Shown piece by piece: positions 45,171 through 55,042 of a stretch of 64,000 bases of DNA (within the stretch, counting starts at the first letter, position 1; every line of letters begins with the position of its first letter). The stretch spans positions 27,000,995-27,064,994 of the forward strand of contig CM055113.1 of NCBI GenBank assembly GCA_029204225.1, read 5' to 3'. The stretch comes from Diphasiastrum complanatum. Its lineage: Eukaryota > Streptophyta > Lycopodiopsida > Lycopodiales > Lycopodiaceae. Made by a program: the position numbers and the translations under genes. The notes beneath the pieces were generated by a model. It did not search any database. It was not told where the DNA came from and saw only the letters and a list, made by a program, of their open reading frames with translations.

Positions 45171-45970
45171 TGATCGCTATAGGGCTATAGATGTTTTGAT
45201 CCAGTCGAAAACAAAATCCATATAAGCCGAGATGTTATTTTTGATGAATCCAAGATGTATGAAGACGAAGATGCTGAGAAGATAGACACATCCAGTAGGA
45301 AAAATGGCATAGTGAGGATACCACCTGATGATGATCCATTCATTGACCTTCCGAGTGATGAACATGAGGATACATCTCAAGATACTACTACTCAACCTCA
45401 AGAAACAGGTTGGAGAGATAGGGACAAACCTTTTGGTGCAAGAAGGATTGAAATTGCAGGTGACAAACGCAAGGAGAAGGATGTACCGTGGGATACATTT
45501 TCACCAGGAAGCCGATCACCTGACAGAAAGCTCCCTAAGTGGTTTGAGGGATTGATGGAGAGCCGCGATATAGATGACTCTCCAAGATCATCTAACCAGG
45601 GAGAGCTACGAAGATCAACAAGAGAGAAGATACTACCTGAAAGGTATGAAGCAAATTATGCTCTATTATCCAGCATTATTCAAAGCAAAGAACCTTCGAC
45701 TTATGGTGAAGCGAAGGATGATGACATTTGGATCAAAGCCATGGGAGAGGAGATGGAGTCAATTGATAAGCATAGCACATGGGAATTAGTAGAACCACCA
45801 GTTGGCAAGAAACCCATTGGTTGCAAATGGGTATATAGAACTAAGTACCATGCAGATGGAAGCATAGCAAAGCACAAAGCAAGATTGGTAATCAAAGGAT
45901 ATGCACAAAATAAAGGCATTGACTATAAGGAGACCTTTGCGCCAGTTTGTAAGTGGACTGTGCGACAACA
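45171..45970 (+). pseudogene. copia A integrase-RT linker and RT N-terminus
   Basis: A near-duplicate GATGATCGCTATAG at 45158-45182 inserts about 15 bp carrying TGA, TGA and TAG in the reading frame. After it the same frame continues RCFDPVENKIHISRDVIFDES. A hydrophilic linker follows, then RT: EEMESIDKHSTWELVEPPVGKKPIGCKWVYRTKYHADGS, KARLVIKGYAQ, DYKETFAPVCKWTVRQ. The palm with the catalytic box is missing because a foreign fragment begins at about 45971. Confidence 0.88.
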
Positions 45971-46318
45971 TGAGTAAAAATTGCAGCATGAATGGAGGTA
46001 GATTAAAATAGGATTTAGGAGAGTAGAAGAGATAAATCCAACACACAGCCCCCCCCCCCCTTAATCTGGATCCGTGAATGCCTTGATCTTCAGACTGAGC
46101 AATGCACAAAATTTGTTGTGTGCATTAACACTTAATGCCTTCGTATATATATCTGCAACCATGTCCTATGTTCTGCAGTATGTTAAGCTCACCTCCTTGT
46201 TGAGAACTTTGCCTCTGATGTAGTGATATCTGATTTCAATGTGCTTACTCCTAGCGTGGACTCTAGGGTTGGCCGATAAGGCAATAGCACTCTAATTATC
46301 ACAGAATAAAATTGTGGG
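45971..46318 (-). mobile_element. antisense 3' end of another copia, embedded in copia A RT
   Basis: On the minus strand it reads ANPRVHARSKHIEIRYHYIRGKVLNKEVSLTYCRT, stop, DMVADIYTKALSV, the RNase H end. It continues to TTAA followed by 12 G (plus strand C run 46049-46060), a polypurine tract, and then about 80 bp starting TGTGTGTTGGATTTATC, an LTR start. It replaces the copia A RT palm; copia A resumes at about 46318 (LVGSLIYLTTTRP). No target duplication is seen. Confidence 0.85.
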
Positions 46319-46978
46319 ATTTGTTAGTAGGGAGCTTGATTTACCTTACCACAACTAGACCACATATATGCTATGCTATTGGCATTGTAAGTCAGTTTAT
46401 GGCAGCACCTACGGAAACGCATTGGAAAGCAACTAAATGCATTTTGCGTTATGTGAAAGGCACATCAGAGTATGGCTTGATTTACAGGAAGCATGATGGT
46501 TTACCTTAGTTGTGTGGCTATGTGGATGCGGACTGGGGAGTTGACTATGATGATCGTAGATCCACCACAGGATATATTCCAGTTTTGTGATAATTGCTTT
46601 TCCTAGTCTAGTAAGAAGCAAAGTACAATTGCTCTTTCCACCACAGAAACAGAGTATAAGGCAATGTGTAGTTCTACACAAGAAGCTATATGGTTGAGAC
46701 AAATCTTGGAAGAGATTGGCATGAAGCAGAAAAATCCCACAACTTTACATAGCGACAGTCAAAGTGGCATTCAGCTAGCAAAGAATCCAGTGTTCCATGC
46801 GAGAACTAAACACATTGAGATTCAATATCACTTCATACGTGAAAGACTGTTAAGTCGTGAAATTCATGTTGTTCATTGTAGCACAGAAGAACAACTAGCT
46901 GATATTTTCACTAAGCCACTTACTGGAGAAAAGTTTGATAAGTTTAGATCAAAACTTTCTGTATTTAAAGTTTGTTGA
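46318..46978 (+). pseudogene. copia A RT end and RNase H
   Basis: It reads VGSLIYLTTTRPHICYAIGIVSQFM, HWKATKCILRYVKGTSEYGLIY, then stops around CGYVDADWGVDYDDRRSTTGY (the 'VDADWAGD.DDR+STTGY' RNase H block with its Asp). After frame changes comes the open end MCSSTQEAIWLRQILEEIG, LHSDSQSGIQLAKNPVFHARTKHIEIQYHFI, EEQLADIFTKPLTGEKFDKFRSKL. It ends at TGA 46976, about 45 bp before the polypurine tract. Confidence 0.9.
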
Positions 46979-47020
46979 CTTTAAAGCTATGTATATGACT
47001 GTATAAAAAGTGACTCTACT

Positions 47021-47031
47021 TTAAGGGAGAG
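47021..47031 (+). other. polypurine tract of copia A
   Basis: TTAAGGGAGAG lies immediately before the 3' LTR start AGTTAGAATT. Confidence 0.85.
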
Positions 47032-47306
47032 AGTTAGAATTAAAGTTAGAATCACTGTGTGACTGTAAGTGGGTCCTGTTAGTGGATAAGGATCAGTTGG
47101 CCTCGCCACGAGGCAAGTCGACGGGACACGCGTCCCGCCAACGACAACCTGGGTCATGCATGGGTTGCCTGAGTGAGCAACTATATGTACAATGTAATTT
47201 CATTTTGATAAATACAGTTGCTATGTGAGCTTGCTGAGGAGAGTGATTTTCTATCTGTGTTAATGTGTAGCATGATATGTGTTCCTGTGCAAAGCAAATT
47301 CTATGT
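47032..47306 (+). repeat. 3' LTR of copia A (275 bp)
   Basis: It is colinear with 41481-41754. The G-box palindrome here reads CGGGACACGCGTCCCG (47122-47137), with one CpG-type change from the 5' copy. It ends AATTCTATGT followed by target duplication CCTTT. Confidence 0.95.
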
Positions 47307-47311
47307 CCTTT

Positions 47312-47645
47312 CAATAAGTTATGCAGTCGGCATTCAAAAAGCACCTATAGAAGTTCCTGGAAATATTCTTGGATGACATAGTTGAGTATCTTACACAAGG
47401 CCAACCAGATAAATCACTACTAAAGACGGAACAACAAAAGTTGATTCTAAAAGCTAGACTCTATCGGCTGATTGTCGGCCAAATTTATCGTAGAGGATTG
47501 GACAACATCCTTAGAAGATGTATCCTTCTACATGCAGCCAGCCAAATTATCTTAATTTCACATGAAGGCATGAGTAACCTTCATAGGGCATCAAAATCAT
47601 CAAACACACCTTTACAGACCACAAAAATGGAATCAGGACAGTGAA
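47312..47645 (+). pseudogene. gypsy relic 2, right half (RT joined to integrase zinc domain)
   Basis: After the copia A target duplication the sequence resumes CAATAAGTTATGCAG (RT), then FLEIFLDD. There it fuses directly to DIVEYLTQGQPDKSLLKTEQQKLILKARLYRLIVGQIYRRGLDNILRRC and HEG. In 1-1855 these two pieces are about 0.8 kb apart, so RT thumb and RNase H were deleted at a short shared GATGACATAGTT-like junction. Homology fades by about 47645. Confidence 0.85.
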
Positions 47646-49273
47646 ATTGACCTGCCTACTTGGTCAAGTATGGAAAATCTAGAATATGGAGCGAGTTGTG
47701 TGAGATTTCACTTCATGTAAGAGTTTAACCTTTGTAGGGGGCATCCAAAATACCTTTTGAACCTTCGAAGACTTCTCTAAAGTCTTAGAATTATGTGAAG
47801 AAGTTCCCTCCAAAATTTTGGTAAAAATTGAGTTGTGAAAAGTGTACTCCTCCTAATACGCACTCTATTTTCCTCTATATATGGAGATAATTCGAGTCAT
47901 TTAGCACTTCATTCAGTGAAGTTCTATCGAAATTTTCATCAAAATTTCAACGTTCTATGTTTGCGATGAAACTTCACACACATGACCATTAGCACTCACC
48001 ACGCACTGTTATAAACTCATTACTACCATTTCTAGTCTTGTTCTCATGAATTCCACCTTTTCCAGTTTCTTAAGCCTTTTCCACTGTTTTTAACGTCTTT
48101 TCACCCTTTTTAAAAGCCTTTTTCTATTTTTTCCATCTTCGTCATCGTCGCCGCACCTTATCTAGCACCTAACCAGAACCACTAACATCATGGTATCATC
48201 TTCTTCCTCTGACGATTCTGGCACTAAGCAAGTTATCCAACACGAGATACCTATGGCCACCCTCTGCCGTCTGACTCTTTGGTTGCACCATGGGTCCCTT
48301 CTCGAAGCAATGGGCATTTACCTGGTACTTTTTTCCTCTACAATTAACATGGACCTTGCCATTCACACATATGCCACTTTTGATGAGACGTAGTCTTGTT
48401 TTCACATGAATTTGTACCAGGGCACCACGTACAAGGTACGAGTCAACGCCAACTCCATGGTCATTGTCGGGATTGTCTTGGGTGATAGACCTCCAATTTT
48501 CCACCACCAAGCCAAAAATCTCATCAAACCCTATGTCACACCACTCGCTCCCTAAATCCAAGTCAAAACTAACAACAATTATTTGATAGAAGCTATCAAT
48601 GACCCCACCATCTAGGCCACTACTCACCTGTTGATGCTCACCTGTTGAACAACTTCTTGGTTGTGTCAACTTTCCGAAAGGACCACATTTAGTCCACCCT
48701 CTTGAGACAAATCGAAAAATCCTTTATCAAATTCTCGAGAACCTTAGTTGTGCCTTATCATGACTGACATACCTTCCTCCTGCATCGCCATCAAGCCCAA
48801 CATACATGATTGCATCGCCGCCAACCCCTGCTTTGTAACTTTGCCTACGCACTCCTTGCGCCGAACCTTCGTGGTTTTAAACGTGCTCATATTCTCTCCA
48901 CTATCGTTCCATACACTAACCTTGTTCCACCTTTCATTGCATCTACATCCACTCTTCCAACATTTACTAACTCACAGGCCCACAAAATGAATGCATGGTG
49001 CTGCCTCCACTTCAGCCAGCCCTCCTGTCACCTGACAATGCATCGCCATCACGCTCTCATTTGTGCTCTACATCTGCGCAACTCCTCTGACAATGACTCA
49101 AACCCTCGACAAGTCAAACCACATCAAAGGATCGAAGTTCAACAAGAAGATCGAACCAATCCAGATAGCCTCCATCCCGATTTACAGATGATCCAGTCTG
49201 CTACTTTGTGCAAGAACCAATCACTATTTCTAAGGCAATGTTGACACCTAATGTTGACTAGTGAAAAGCTGCA
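47646..49273. other. unassigned region with weak open frames
   Basis: Plus-strand frames at 48190-48393 and 48748-49244, and a minus-strand frame at 48196-48669 (157 codons), show no domain that I recognise. A plus-strand segment (MNLYQGTTYKVRVNANSMVIVGIV at about 48407-48480) looks protein-like but unassigned. The Ser/Pro/His-rich stretch before 49274 may be the gag/linker of the copia that follows. Confidence 0.3.
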
Positions 49274-49800
49274 ATGGACACCAAATTTAATTCTCTTATA
49301 GAAAATCAAACATGGACTATAACTGAGCTGCCAAATCCTGAAGGAAGACTCAATCGATACAAGGCCAAGCTTGTCACTAAAGGCTTCTCCCAGATTCTAA
49401 ATCTTGATTATTTGGAGACTGTTTGTCTTATCGTTAAGCATGCTTCTATTCGTCTTCTACTCTCCTATGCAATTGCAGCAGATCTAGAAGTCCATCAAAT
49501 GGATGTCCAAACTACCTTCCTCAACATGACTATCGAAGAGAAAATCCATATGTCGCATCCAAAGAGATACGAGTTGAAGGGTAAGAAGAACCTAGTAGTG
49601 TGCAAAATTCGCAAGGCTCTCTATGGTTTGAAATAGTCACCAAGAGCCTAGTTTCATAAGATCAATGCATTTCTAATCAAAAATGGTTTTATTTCAAACG
49701 CGGCAAACTCGAATGTTTACTTCAAGTCTGTTTCCTTCATTATCATCACTCTTTATGTCGATGATATGTTACTATTTAGTAACATTCTGAATTTGTTGAA
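49274..49800 (+). pseudogene. copia H RT (YVDD intact, KWV block deleted)
   Basis: It reads MDTKFNSLIENQTWTITELPNPEGRLNRYKAKLVTKGFSQ. The usual '..C+WV..+K...DG' stretch between LP and RYKA is missing, a clean internal deletion. It continues DLEVHQMDVQTTFLNMTIEEKIHM and KIRKALYGLK, stop in place of Gln (TAG), then SPRA, and after that ITLYVDDMLLFSN with the catalytic box intact (about 49750-49785). Confidence 0.85.
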
Positions 49801-50528
49801 GGATACAAACTGCATGTTGACACAAGAGTACATAATGGGGCTAGTCCATTATTGTCTCGGAATCCAGATCTATCAAGATTGACCCAGCAAACAAATCTTC
49901 ATCAATCAACAACGACATCAATGTGCTAAACAAATATGGAATGACCAATTGCAAATCGAGCTTCTTCTCACTCGACCCTGGATAGAAGCTATCAAAGGAG
50001 TAGTTTCCACAGTCCGAGATAGAGGAGGAGGAATTGACGTATTCATTTCAACTCCATTATCGGGCCACTCATATATGCTATGCTCTACACTCAACCCGAC
50101 TTGGCATACTCCATCAGCTCTCTCAGCCACCCAGGTCCAGTCCATTGGAATGCTCTCATGAAGGTCATGAAGTATCTCCAAGTGACAAAGCATCTAAGCA
50201 TCTGCTATGGAGGCAGCCCACCTACCAATATTCTTGAAGGATACACAAATCCGAATTGGGCATCGACACCGGAAGTGGATTTTATTTTTATACCAATCTC
50301 ATGGAATAGCCAAAATTGGACCTTAATAGCATTATCATCAATACATAGCTGCCACAAATGTTACCAAGGAGGCAATTTGGCTAAGACACCTGCTTGTAGA
50401 TATTGGCCTTGCTCAAGTCACATCCAACGACTATCTACTATGACAATCAAAGCACAATTACACTATCTCTAAATTCAATATTTCATTCTTGGAGCAAACA
50501 CATCGAAATCAAGTATCACTATCTTAGA
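49801..50528 (+). pseudogene. copia H RT end and RNase H, frameshifted
   Basis: Pieces in different frames: MGLVHYCLGIQIY (about 49836), TQPDLAYSISSLSHPGPVHWNALMKVMKYL (50086-50175), ICYGGSPPTNILEGYTNPNWAS (RNase H Asp block altered to TNPNWAS), and near 50490 SWSKHIEIKYHYLRE-like sequence, cut at 50533 by element G. Confidence 0.75.
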
Positions 50529-50533
50529 GAAAA

Positions 50534-51080
50534 TGTGAAAATATTGTAAAATTAAAATAATATTAAACTTAGAGATTCAAGTTTTGGGGTTTGTCCAAAC
50601 TTGAGGTAGACTAGTCTAGTAACTTTCCAATTAGAGTCAAGTTAAATTTTTTTCTTCATAGTGATGTGTAGGCCTAGAACCTATCAAGAAGCATTTGAAG
50701 CTACTCTTGTAGGTCAAAGGATTCTCAAAAAGAGAGATTCTCAAGTCTTATCCATCTCTCTTTTTGTCATCTAGTAGAGATGTAGAGGCAATGTGGCATC
50801 TATATTGTTCTCTCTCTCCACGAGTTCTAGAAGACCTCTTGTATTATAAATAAGATGGCTTTGTACCACAAGAATACACTTCTTCAAGAAAAGCTTCCAT
50901 TTGATCCATTTGAGATGTAATGATACTTAGATTGTGATGAATGCTCTTGCCTTCATGCTAACTAGCTTGCCAATGTTTTCCATCTCATTGCTTTTGGAAT
51001 AGAAGCTAGTTTAGTGTGCAATCATTCATTCTCTTGATCCTTTGTACTTGCAGCTGGTTCACACGTGTGAAAAGTTCTCA
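50534..51080 (+). repeat. 5' LTR of element G (547 bp)
   Basis: It starts TGTGAAAATATTG and ends AAGTTCTCA, abutting the PBS. TTGTATTATAAATAAG near 50840 is a good TATA box. The G-box palindrome TTCACACGTGTGAA lies at 51058-51071, 10 bp before the LTR end and so downstream of the presumed start site. Confidence 0.96.
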
Positions 51081-51092
51081 TGGTATCAGAGC
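51081..51092 (+). other. primer-binding site of element G
   Basis: TGGTATCAGAGC directly follows the LTR. Confidence 0.96.
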
Positions 51093-51424
51093 TTGATAGG
51101 AGAATACACATCTAACCATTGCTTTGTCAAATGGAATGACTTCTCATCATTGTTGGTGAAATTTTGCCTCTTACTAGCACTCGATTTTGAGCTAACTAGA
51201 TTCACTCTCATGATCAACTATTAATGTATCTTTTTCTCTGATTTCGGAGCTATACGGCCTACTGTAGCAGCACATGTGAGGCCTCTAATCAAGATAGAGT
51301 GGGGGCTATGTTACTTCTCATCTTTTCCATTCATGTTGCATATGAATGTAAAGCTAATCAAGTGCAGATTGTGATGCAAGTAACCTCAAGAGGATTGGTG
51401 CATGCAAAATCCAAAGATCCCTGA

Positions 51425-51990
51425 TTGGAAAAAGGGGAAGAGGATCTTGAGATATTTGCATCTACTCATGACTATGGACTTTGTTTTAAAAGACATAATT
51501 TAAGCCTTGTTGCCTTTTCAAATTTGGATTTTGTAGGTGATAAGGTGGATAGAAAGTCCACAAGTGCTTATACAATATTTCTGGGAGGTAATCTTATCTC
51601 TTGGCAATCTAAGAAACAAGACACTATCTCCTTATCCTCATGTGAAGTCGAGTACAAGGCTTTGACTATCACAACAAAGGAAGTCATTTGGATCAAAAGA
51701 TTACTAGTGGAGCTCGGGATCATTCAAGAGGAGGAAATACCTTGCATCAAATGTGATAGCATCTCGGCCCAATATCTTGCAAGTAATCCAATCTTCCATG
51801 CAAGAAGTAAACACATACATGTAGCACACCACTATGTAAGAAAAAAAAGTTATGGATGATGAGATTCTCCTTGAGTATGTGTCAACTTCAACAGTGTTAT
51901 GCAGATTTACTCACCAAGCCTCTAGCTAAGAAGGACTTTGAAAGACATAGATCAAATCTTGACTTGATCTCCAAGTCCTTAGTATTGTAA
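51425..51990 (+). pseudogene. element G RNase H (only protein domain left)
   Basis: The frame 51425-51859 reads LVAFSNLDFVGDKVDRKSTSAYTIFLGGNLISWQSKKQDTISLSSCEVEYKALTITTKEVIWIKRLLVELG and IKCDSISAQYLASNPIFHARSKHIHVAHHYVRKK. These cover the RNase H catalytic blocks (first Asp in SNLDF, then the Glu and CDS blocks). A frameshift near 51855 precedes YADLLTKPLAKKDFERHRSNL. TTTTAAGGAGGAG (52003-52015) is the polypurine tract. Confidence 0.9.
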
Positions 51991-52015
51991 ATATTATTTC
52001 TATTTTAAGGAGGAG

Positions 52016-52562
52016 TGTGAAAATATTGTAAGATTAAAATAATATTAAACTTAGAGATCCAAGTTTTGGGGTTTGTCCAAACTTGAGGTAGACTAGTCTA
52101 GTGACTTTCCAATTAGAGTCAAGTTAGTTTTTTGTCTTCATAGTGATGTGTAGGTCTAGAACCTATCAAGAAGCATTTGAAGCTACTCTTGTAGGTCAAA
52201 GGATTCTCAAAAAGAGATATTCTCAAGTCTTATCCATCTCTCTTTTTGTCATCTAGTAGAGAGGTAGAGGCAATGTGGCATCTAGATTGTTCTCTCTCTC
52301 CACAAGTTCTAGAAGGCCTCTTGTATTATAAATAAGGTGGCTTTGTACCACAAGAATACACTTCTTCAAGAAAAGCTTCCATTTGATCCATTTGAGGTGT
52401 AATGATAGTTAGATTGTGATGAATGCTCTTGCCTTCATGCTAACTAGCTTGCCAACGTTTTCCATCTCGTTGTTTTTGGAATAGAAGCTAGTTTAGTGTG
52501 CAATCATTCATTCTCTTGATCCTTTGTACTTGCAGTTGGTTCACACGTGTTAAAAGTTCTCA
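52016..52562 (+). repeat. 3' LTR of element G (547 bp)
   Basis: It matches the 5' LTR throughout. The G-box region reads TTCACACGTGTTAA (52540-52553), with one base changed. It ends TTCTCA, then target duplication GAAAA. Confidence 0.96.
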
Positions 52563-52722
52563 GAAAAAGTGCAAAGCAAGGAAGTGTCATTATATTACTG
52601 CAGGTCAGAGTTAATGGCAGCAAATTATCTCACCAAGGCATTATCCAAGGATCACCATATCAGACTTAACGACATGCTAAATCTAAAGATCCAAGTTTTT
52701 TAGGATCCACATTAAGGGGGAG

Positions 52723-52890
52723 TGTTTCAATGCCCAAGACCAAATCCATAAAGTAATGAGCATCCTAAATTTTTTTTGTCAAAGTCACAACGACAAATCG
52801 ACTCAATCAAACTTGTCGACTTTGACTTCACCATGTATATCTGTGTATAATCAATGATAATCACCATAGAACATCTCAACACAAAGGTAA
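52723..52890 (+). repeat. 3' LTR start of copia H, right end not determined
   Basis: TGTTTCAATGCCC directly follows the polypurine tract. The sequence then runs into a minus-strand Helitron helicase fragment from about 52965. I cannot place the LTR end. Confidence 0.5.
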
Positions 52891-52969
52891 CCGGCATATC
52901 AAAGTGCCCAAAATACCCGACACATCGAGGTGCCCGACATATTGACTTCATCATCAGGAAAATAATCGA

Positions 52970-53270
52970 TCCATGAATTGTCAGATGACTTCAAGTACAT
53001 CTCTAACAATCCACTTGACTTGTACATACACTTATAGTTAAGAGAAGATGACCATTTGGAGTGGGTAGTTCTACCACCATTCATTCACAGTGCAGCAACC
53101 CCCCGACGATGCAAGTGCCAATGCAATTCACCCTTGTGCACGCACATATGACAACATGACAGTGTAAAGGTGAGTCTTCCCAGTACTCCCCGGACCATCT
53201 ACAAAGTGTTCTCTGTCTATTCTTTGCACCACATGCTCACACATTATTGGCTCAAATATCGTGCATTGTC
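52970..53270 (-). pseudogene. Helitron Pif1-like helicase fragment
   Basis: The minus strand reads VVQRIDREHFVDGPGSTGKTHLYTVMLSYVRAQG, stop, IALALASSG. Here GPGSTGKT (plus positions about 53173-53198) is an intact Walker A nucleotide-binding loop. NGGRTTHSKWSSSL follows, matching the 'GGRTAHS.FKIP' block. The rest of the helicase is missing. Confidence 0.88.
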
Positions 53271-53559
53271 CACAATGTTCTCATCAAAAAATGTCTCTTC
53301 ACGAAATACTGGACATCCTAAACCCAAATTTTTTTGAAGACTTTTATGTTGTCTACATATGCGTCTCAACGTCCAAAATAGCTCTATCTACTAGAATATA
53401 ACTCACAACAACATTCTCGCATGTTACGACATGTCCCAAATCATGCGCATAATCCTCAAGTTAAAATCTCAACCAAATACGGCTCTACACTCCTCCAAAG
53501 ATCTAGTGTGTCGGAAGGGGCATAGGTCATTTATTATATGGCTATGGCTATAGGCATCT

Positions 53560-54646
53560 CTAAACAATGGGAACACCTCACCATCAACTCTACGCAAGTT
53601 CTCAAAACTTGTTGCACCTTTCATGTGACCCAAAAGAACTCGCAGATAAAAACACTCTCCTCAGACAGATGGACAAAATACATGTGTCCAGTGGTAGGCA
53701 TTTTTTGGCTGTTGGCTCAACGGATCCACCTATGCAATTTTCTGTTGACATACATCCTCAACATGTCCTGGTAAAGCAACTCTTGAGTGTCCAAATTCCC
53801 ACTTCTATTCAACTTAAAGTATGCAGTCAAAGTGGTTTCAGAAGATCCTTCTATAACCTCCTATAAATCATCTTTGTCACTAAAGAACATCAAGTTATGT
53901 CCAAGGAGATGAATCGCCAGTCTGGTCACTAGTAGCTTGTGAGCACCCATAGAAAGTCTGAAAAGTTGGCAGCCTGCTTCGCTTACTGAGAAGTATTGTG
54001 CATTCAGAAACTGCTCTATCTCATTGATTGCACCCGATGTCTGACACCCATCCTCTACACCTCTACCGTTATCATATCTGGTCCCTTGTAGATATACTTG
54101 CACAAATATTTCACACTATGTATATGTATAGACACCTCTACATTTATGTGGCACTGAAAATGTAGAGTCAACCACCTATTGTATGGGACAACCCATCTAT
54201 TGTCTAGCTCTATTCCATGCGTCATGTCTATATAAAAGATATCCATTCACCACTGATCTCTCATCAATGAAGCTCATGGGGTAGTTCTTCGAACACTTCC
54301 CATCTTTCATGTATGGAGCACTTTGAAAAGATGCTCCACATGGACCATGCATCATACAACTCTTCATTAATTCATACGGTATCAGATCATTCTCCCTATA
54401 TGGAATCTCCGCGCACACTATACAATCATAATCTCCTATTGTGATGGGTTTACTCCTCTCTTCCAATATAATCAGTATGTGCACATGAGGAAATCTTCTC
54501 TTCTGAAACTCTACAACATGAAGCCTGCCTATAATGCCCCCAAATATCCCATCCTTCTTCAATAGATCCATCCAATGCTGTAGCTTCATGCTAAAGACCC
54601 TCAATACCAAATCAAGCCTACATGTTGCTATTTGTTGGTGTTTCAA
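53560..54646 (-). pseudogene. Helitron Rep domain (HUH and two-tyrosine motifs)
   Basis: Frame 54197-54646 reads VEFQKRRFPHVHILIIL, with the metal-binding HUH (His-Val-His, plus 54479-54490), then DCIVCAEIPY and MMHGPCGASFQSAPYMKDGKCSKNYPMSF. Frame 54055-54246 reads DNRWVVPYNRWLTLHFQCHINVEV and KYLCKYIYKGPD, with two Tyr four residues apart (plus 54082-54111), the strand-transfer tyrosines. Frame 53861-54103 adds AINEIEQFLNAQYFSVSEAGCQLF. All key Rep residues survive although the gene is split over frames. Confidence 0.9.
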
Positions 54647-54649
54647 CTC

Positions 54650-55042
54650 TCTCCTTACCTCCAGCCAATTGTCATTGTGTTAAACAAATTGGGAGAACCT
54701 AACACTATAACGACACCCATGGCATCTTGGTACTGTTGGTGCATATGGTGTGGTGAACCGATATATGAAGATAACAATACAACACGTTGACCTATTCTAT
54801 TGGCAGCATGAACCCCAACAACATCAATGATTTCACTACGAATCTCCCTACGAAAACTATGCTGATTTTACTCTAGATGTAATTCATGCTTGCTACACCA
54901 TCTTTGATTCCATGCCACACATGTACTCTTGTAGCAATCTTCCACCCAAATGTATCGATGAAACATGTTTTGTTCTAACTTGCAAATCGTAGCTGTAACA
55001 CTCTTGAATGAATATAGTTTTGTGGCCACCTTCTAAACTTTC
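54650..55042 (-). pseudogene. Helitron-like N domain, first part
   Basis: The minus strand reads FRREIRSEIIDVVGVHAANRIGQRVVLLSSYIGSP, then MHQQYQDAMGVVIVLGSPNLFNTMTIG, matching the Helitron N pattern (VG+R..LPSSF.GSPR.M.Q.YQDAM......G.PDLF.T.T). A stop lies in the linker to the HUH frame. Confidence 0.85.

Larger units (their letters stand above)
41481..47306 (+). mobile_element. Copia element A: LTR-to-LTR, with perfect target duplication
   Basis: LTRs at 41481-41754 and 47032-47306 are both bounded by CCTTT (41476-41480 and 47307-47311). The pre-insertion site reads as gypsy RT, and the same CCTTT lies within ACCTTTCAACGAG at 596-608. The layout is PBS, roughly 1.3-kb leader, gag-protease-integrase, linker and RT start, a foreign antisense piece, RNase H, and polypurine tract. 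A manual LTR comparison shows about 15 differences in 275 positions. It is the most complete element in the window, but it is dead: it has a stop in gag, a stop-bearing duplication after integrase, and a lost RT core. Confidence 0.95.
50534..52562 (+). mobile_element. Element G: 2-kb internally deleted copia with two LTRs
   Basis: LTRs at 50534-51080 and 52016-52562 are both 547 bp (about 20 differences by manual comparison). GAAAA flanks the element on both sides (50529-50533 and 52563-52567). The interior is only 935 bp: PBS, a leader, RNase H and a polypurine tract. Gag, protease, integrase and RT are absent, so it could only have moved with proteins from a relative. It sits in the RNase H of copia H. 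Confidence 0.96.
49274..52722 (+). mobile_element. Ty1/copia relic H (RT, RNase H, polypurine tract), split by element G
   Basis: RT starts at 49274 and RNase H runs to 50528. After element G the RNase H end resumes at 52563 (about VQSKEVSLYYCRSELMAANYLTKALSKDHHIRLNDML). It is followed by the polypurine tract ATTAAGGGGGAG (52711-52722) and an LTR start TGTTTCAATGCCC at 52723. Gag to integrase are not recognisable upstream. Confidence 0.82.

Noticed and set aside
48196-48669. 157-codon minus-strand frame as a possible gene
   Set aside because: No motif can be read, and a plus-strand frame over the same bases looks at least as protein-like. I left the region unassigned.
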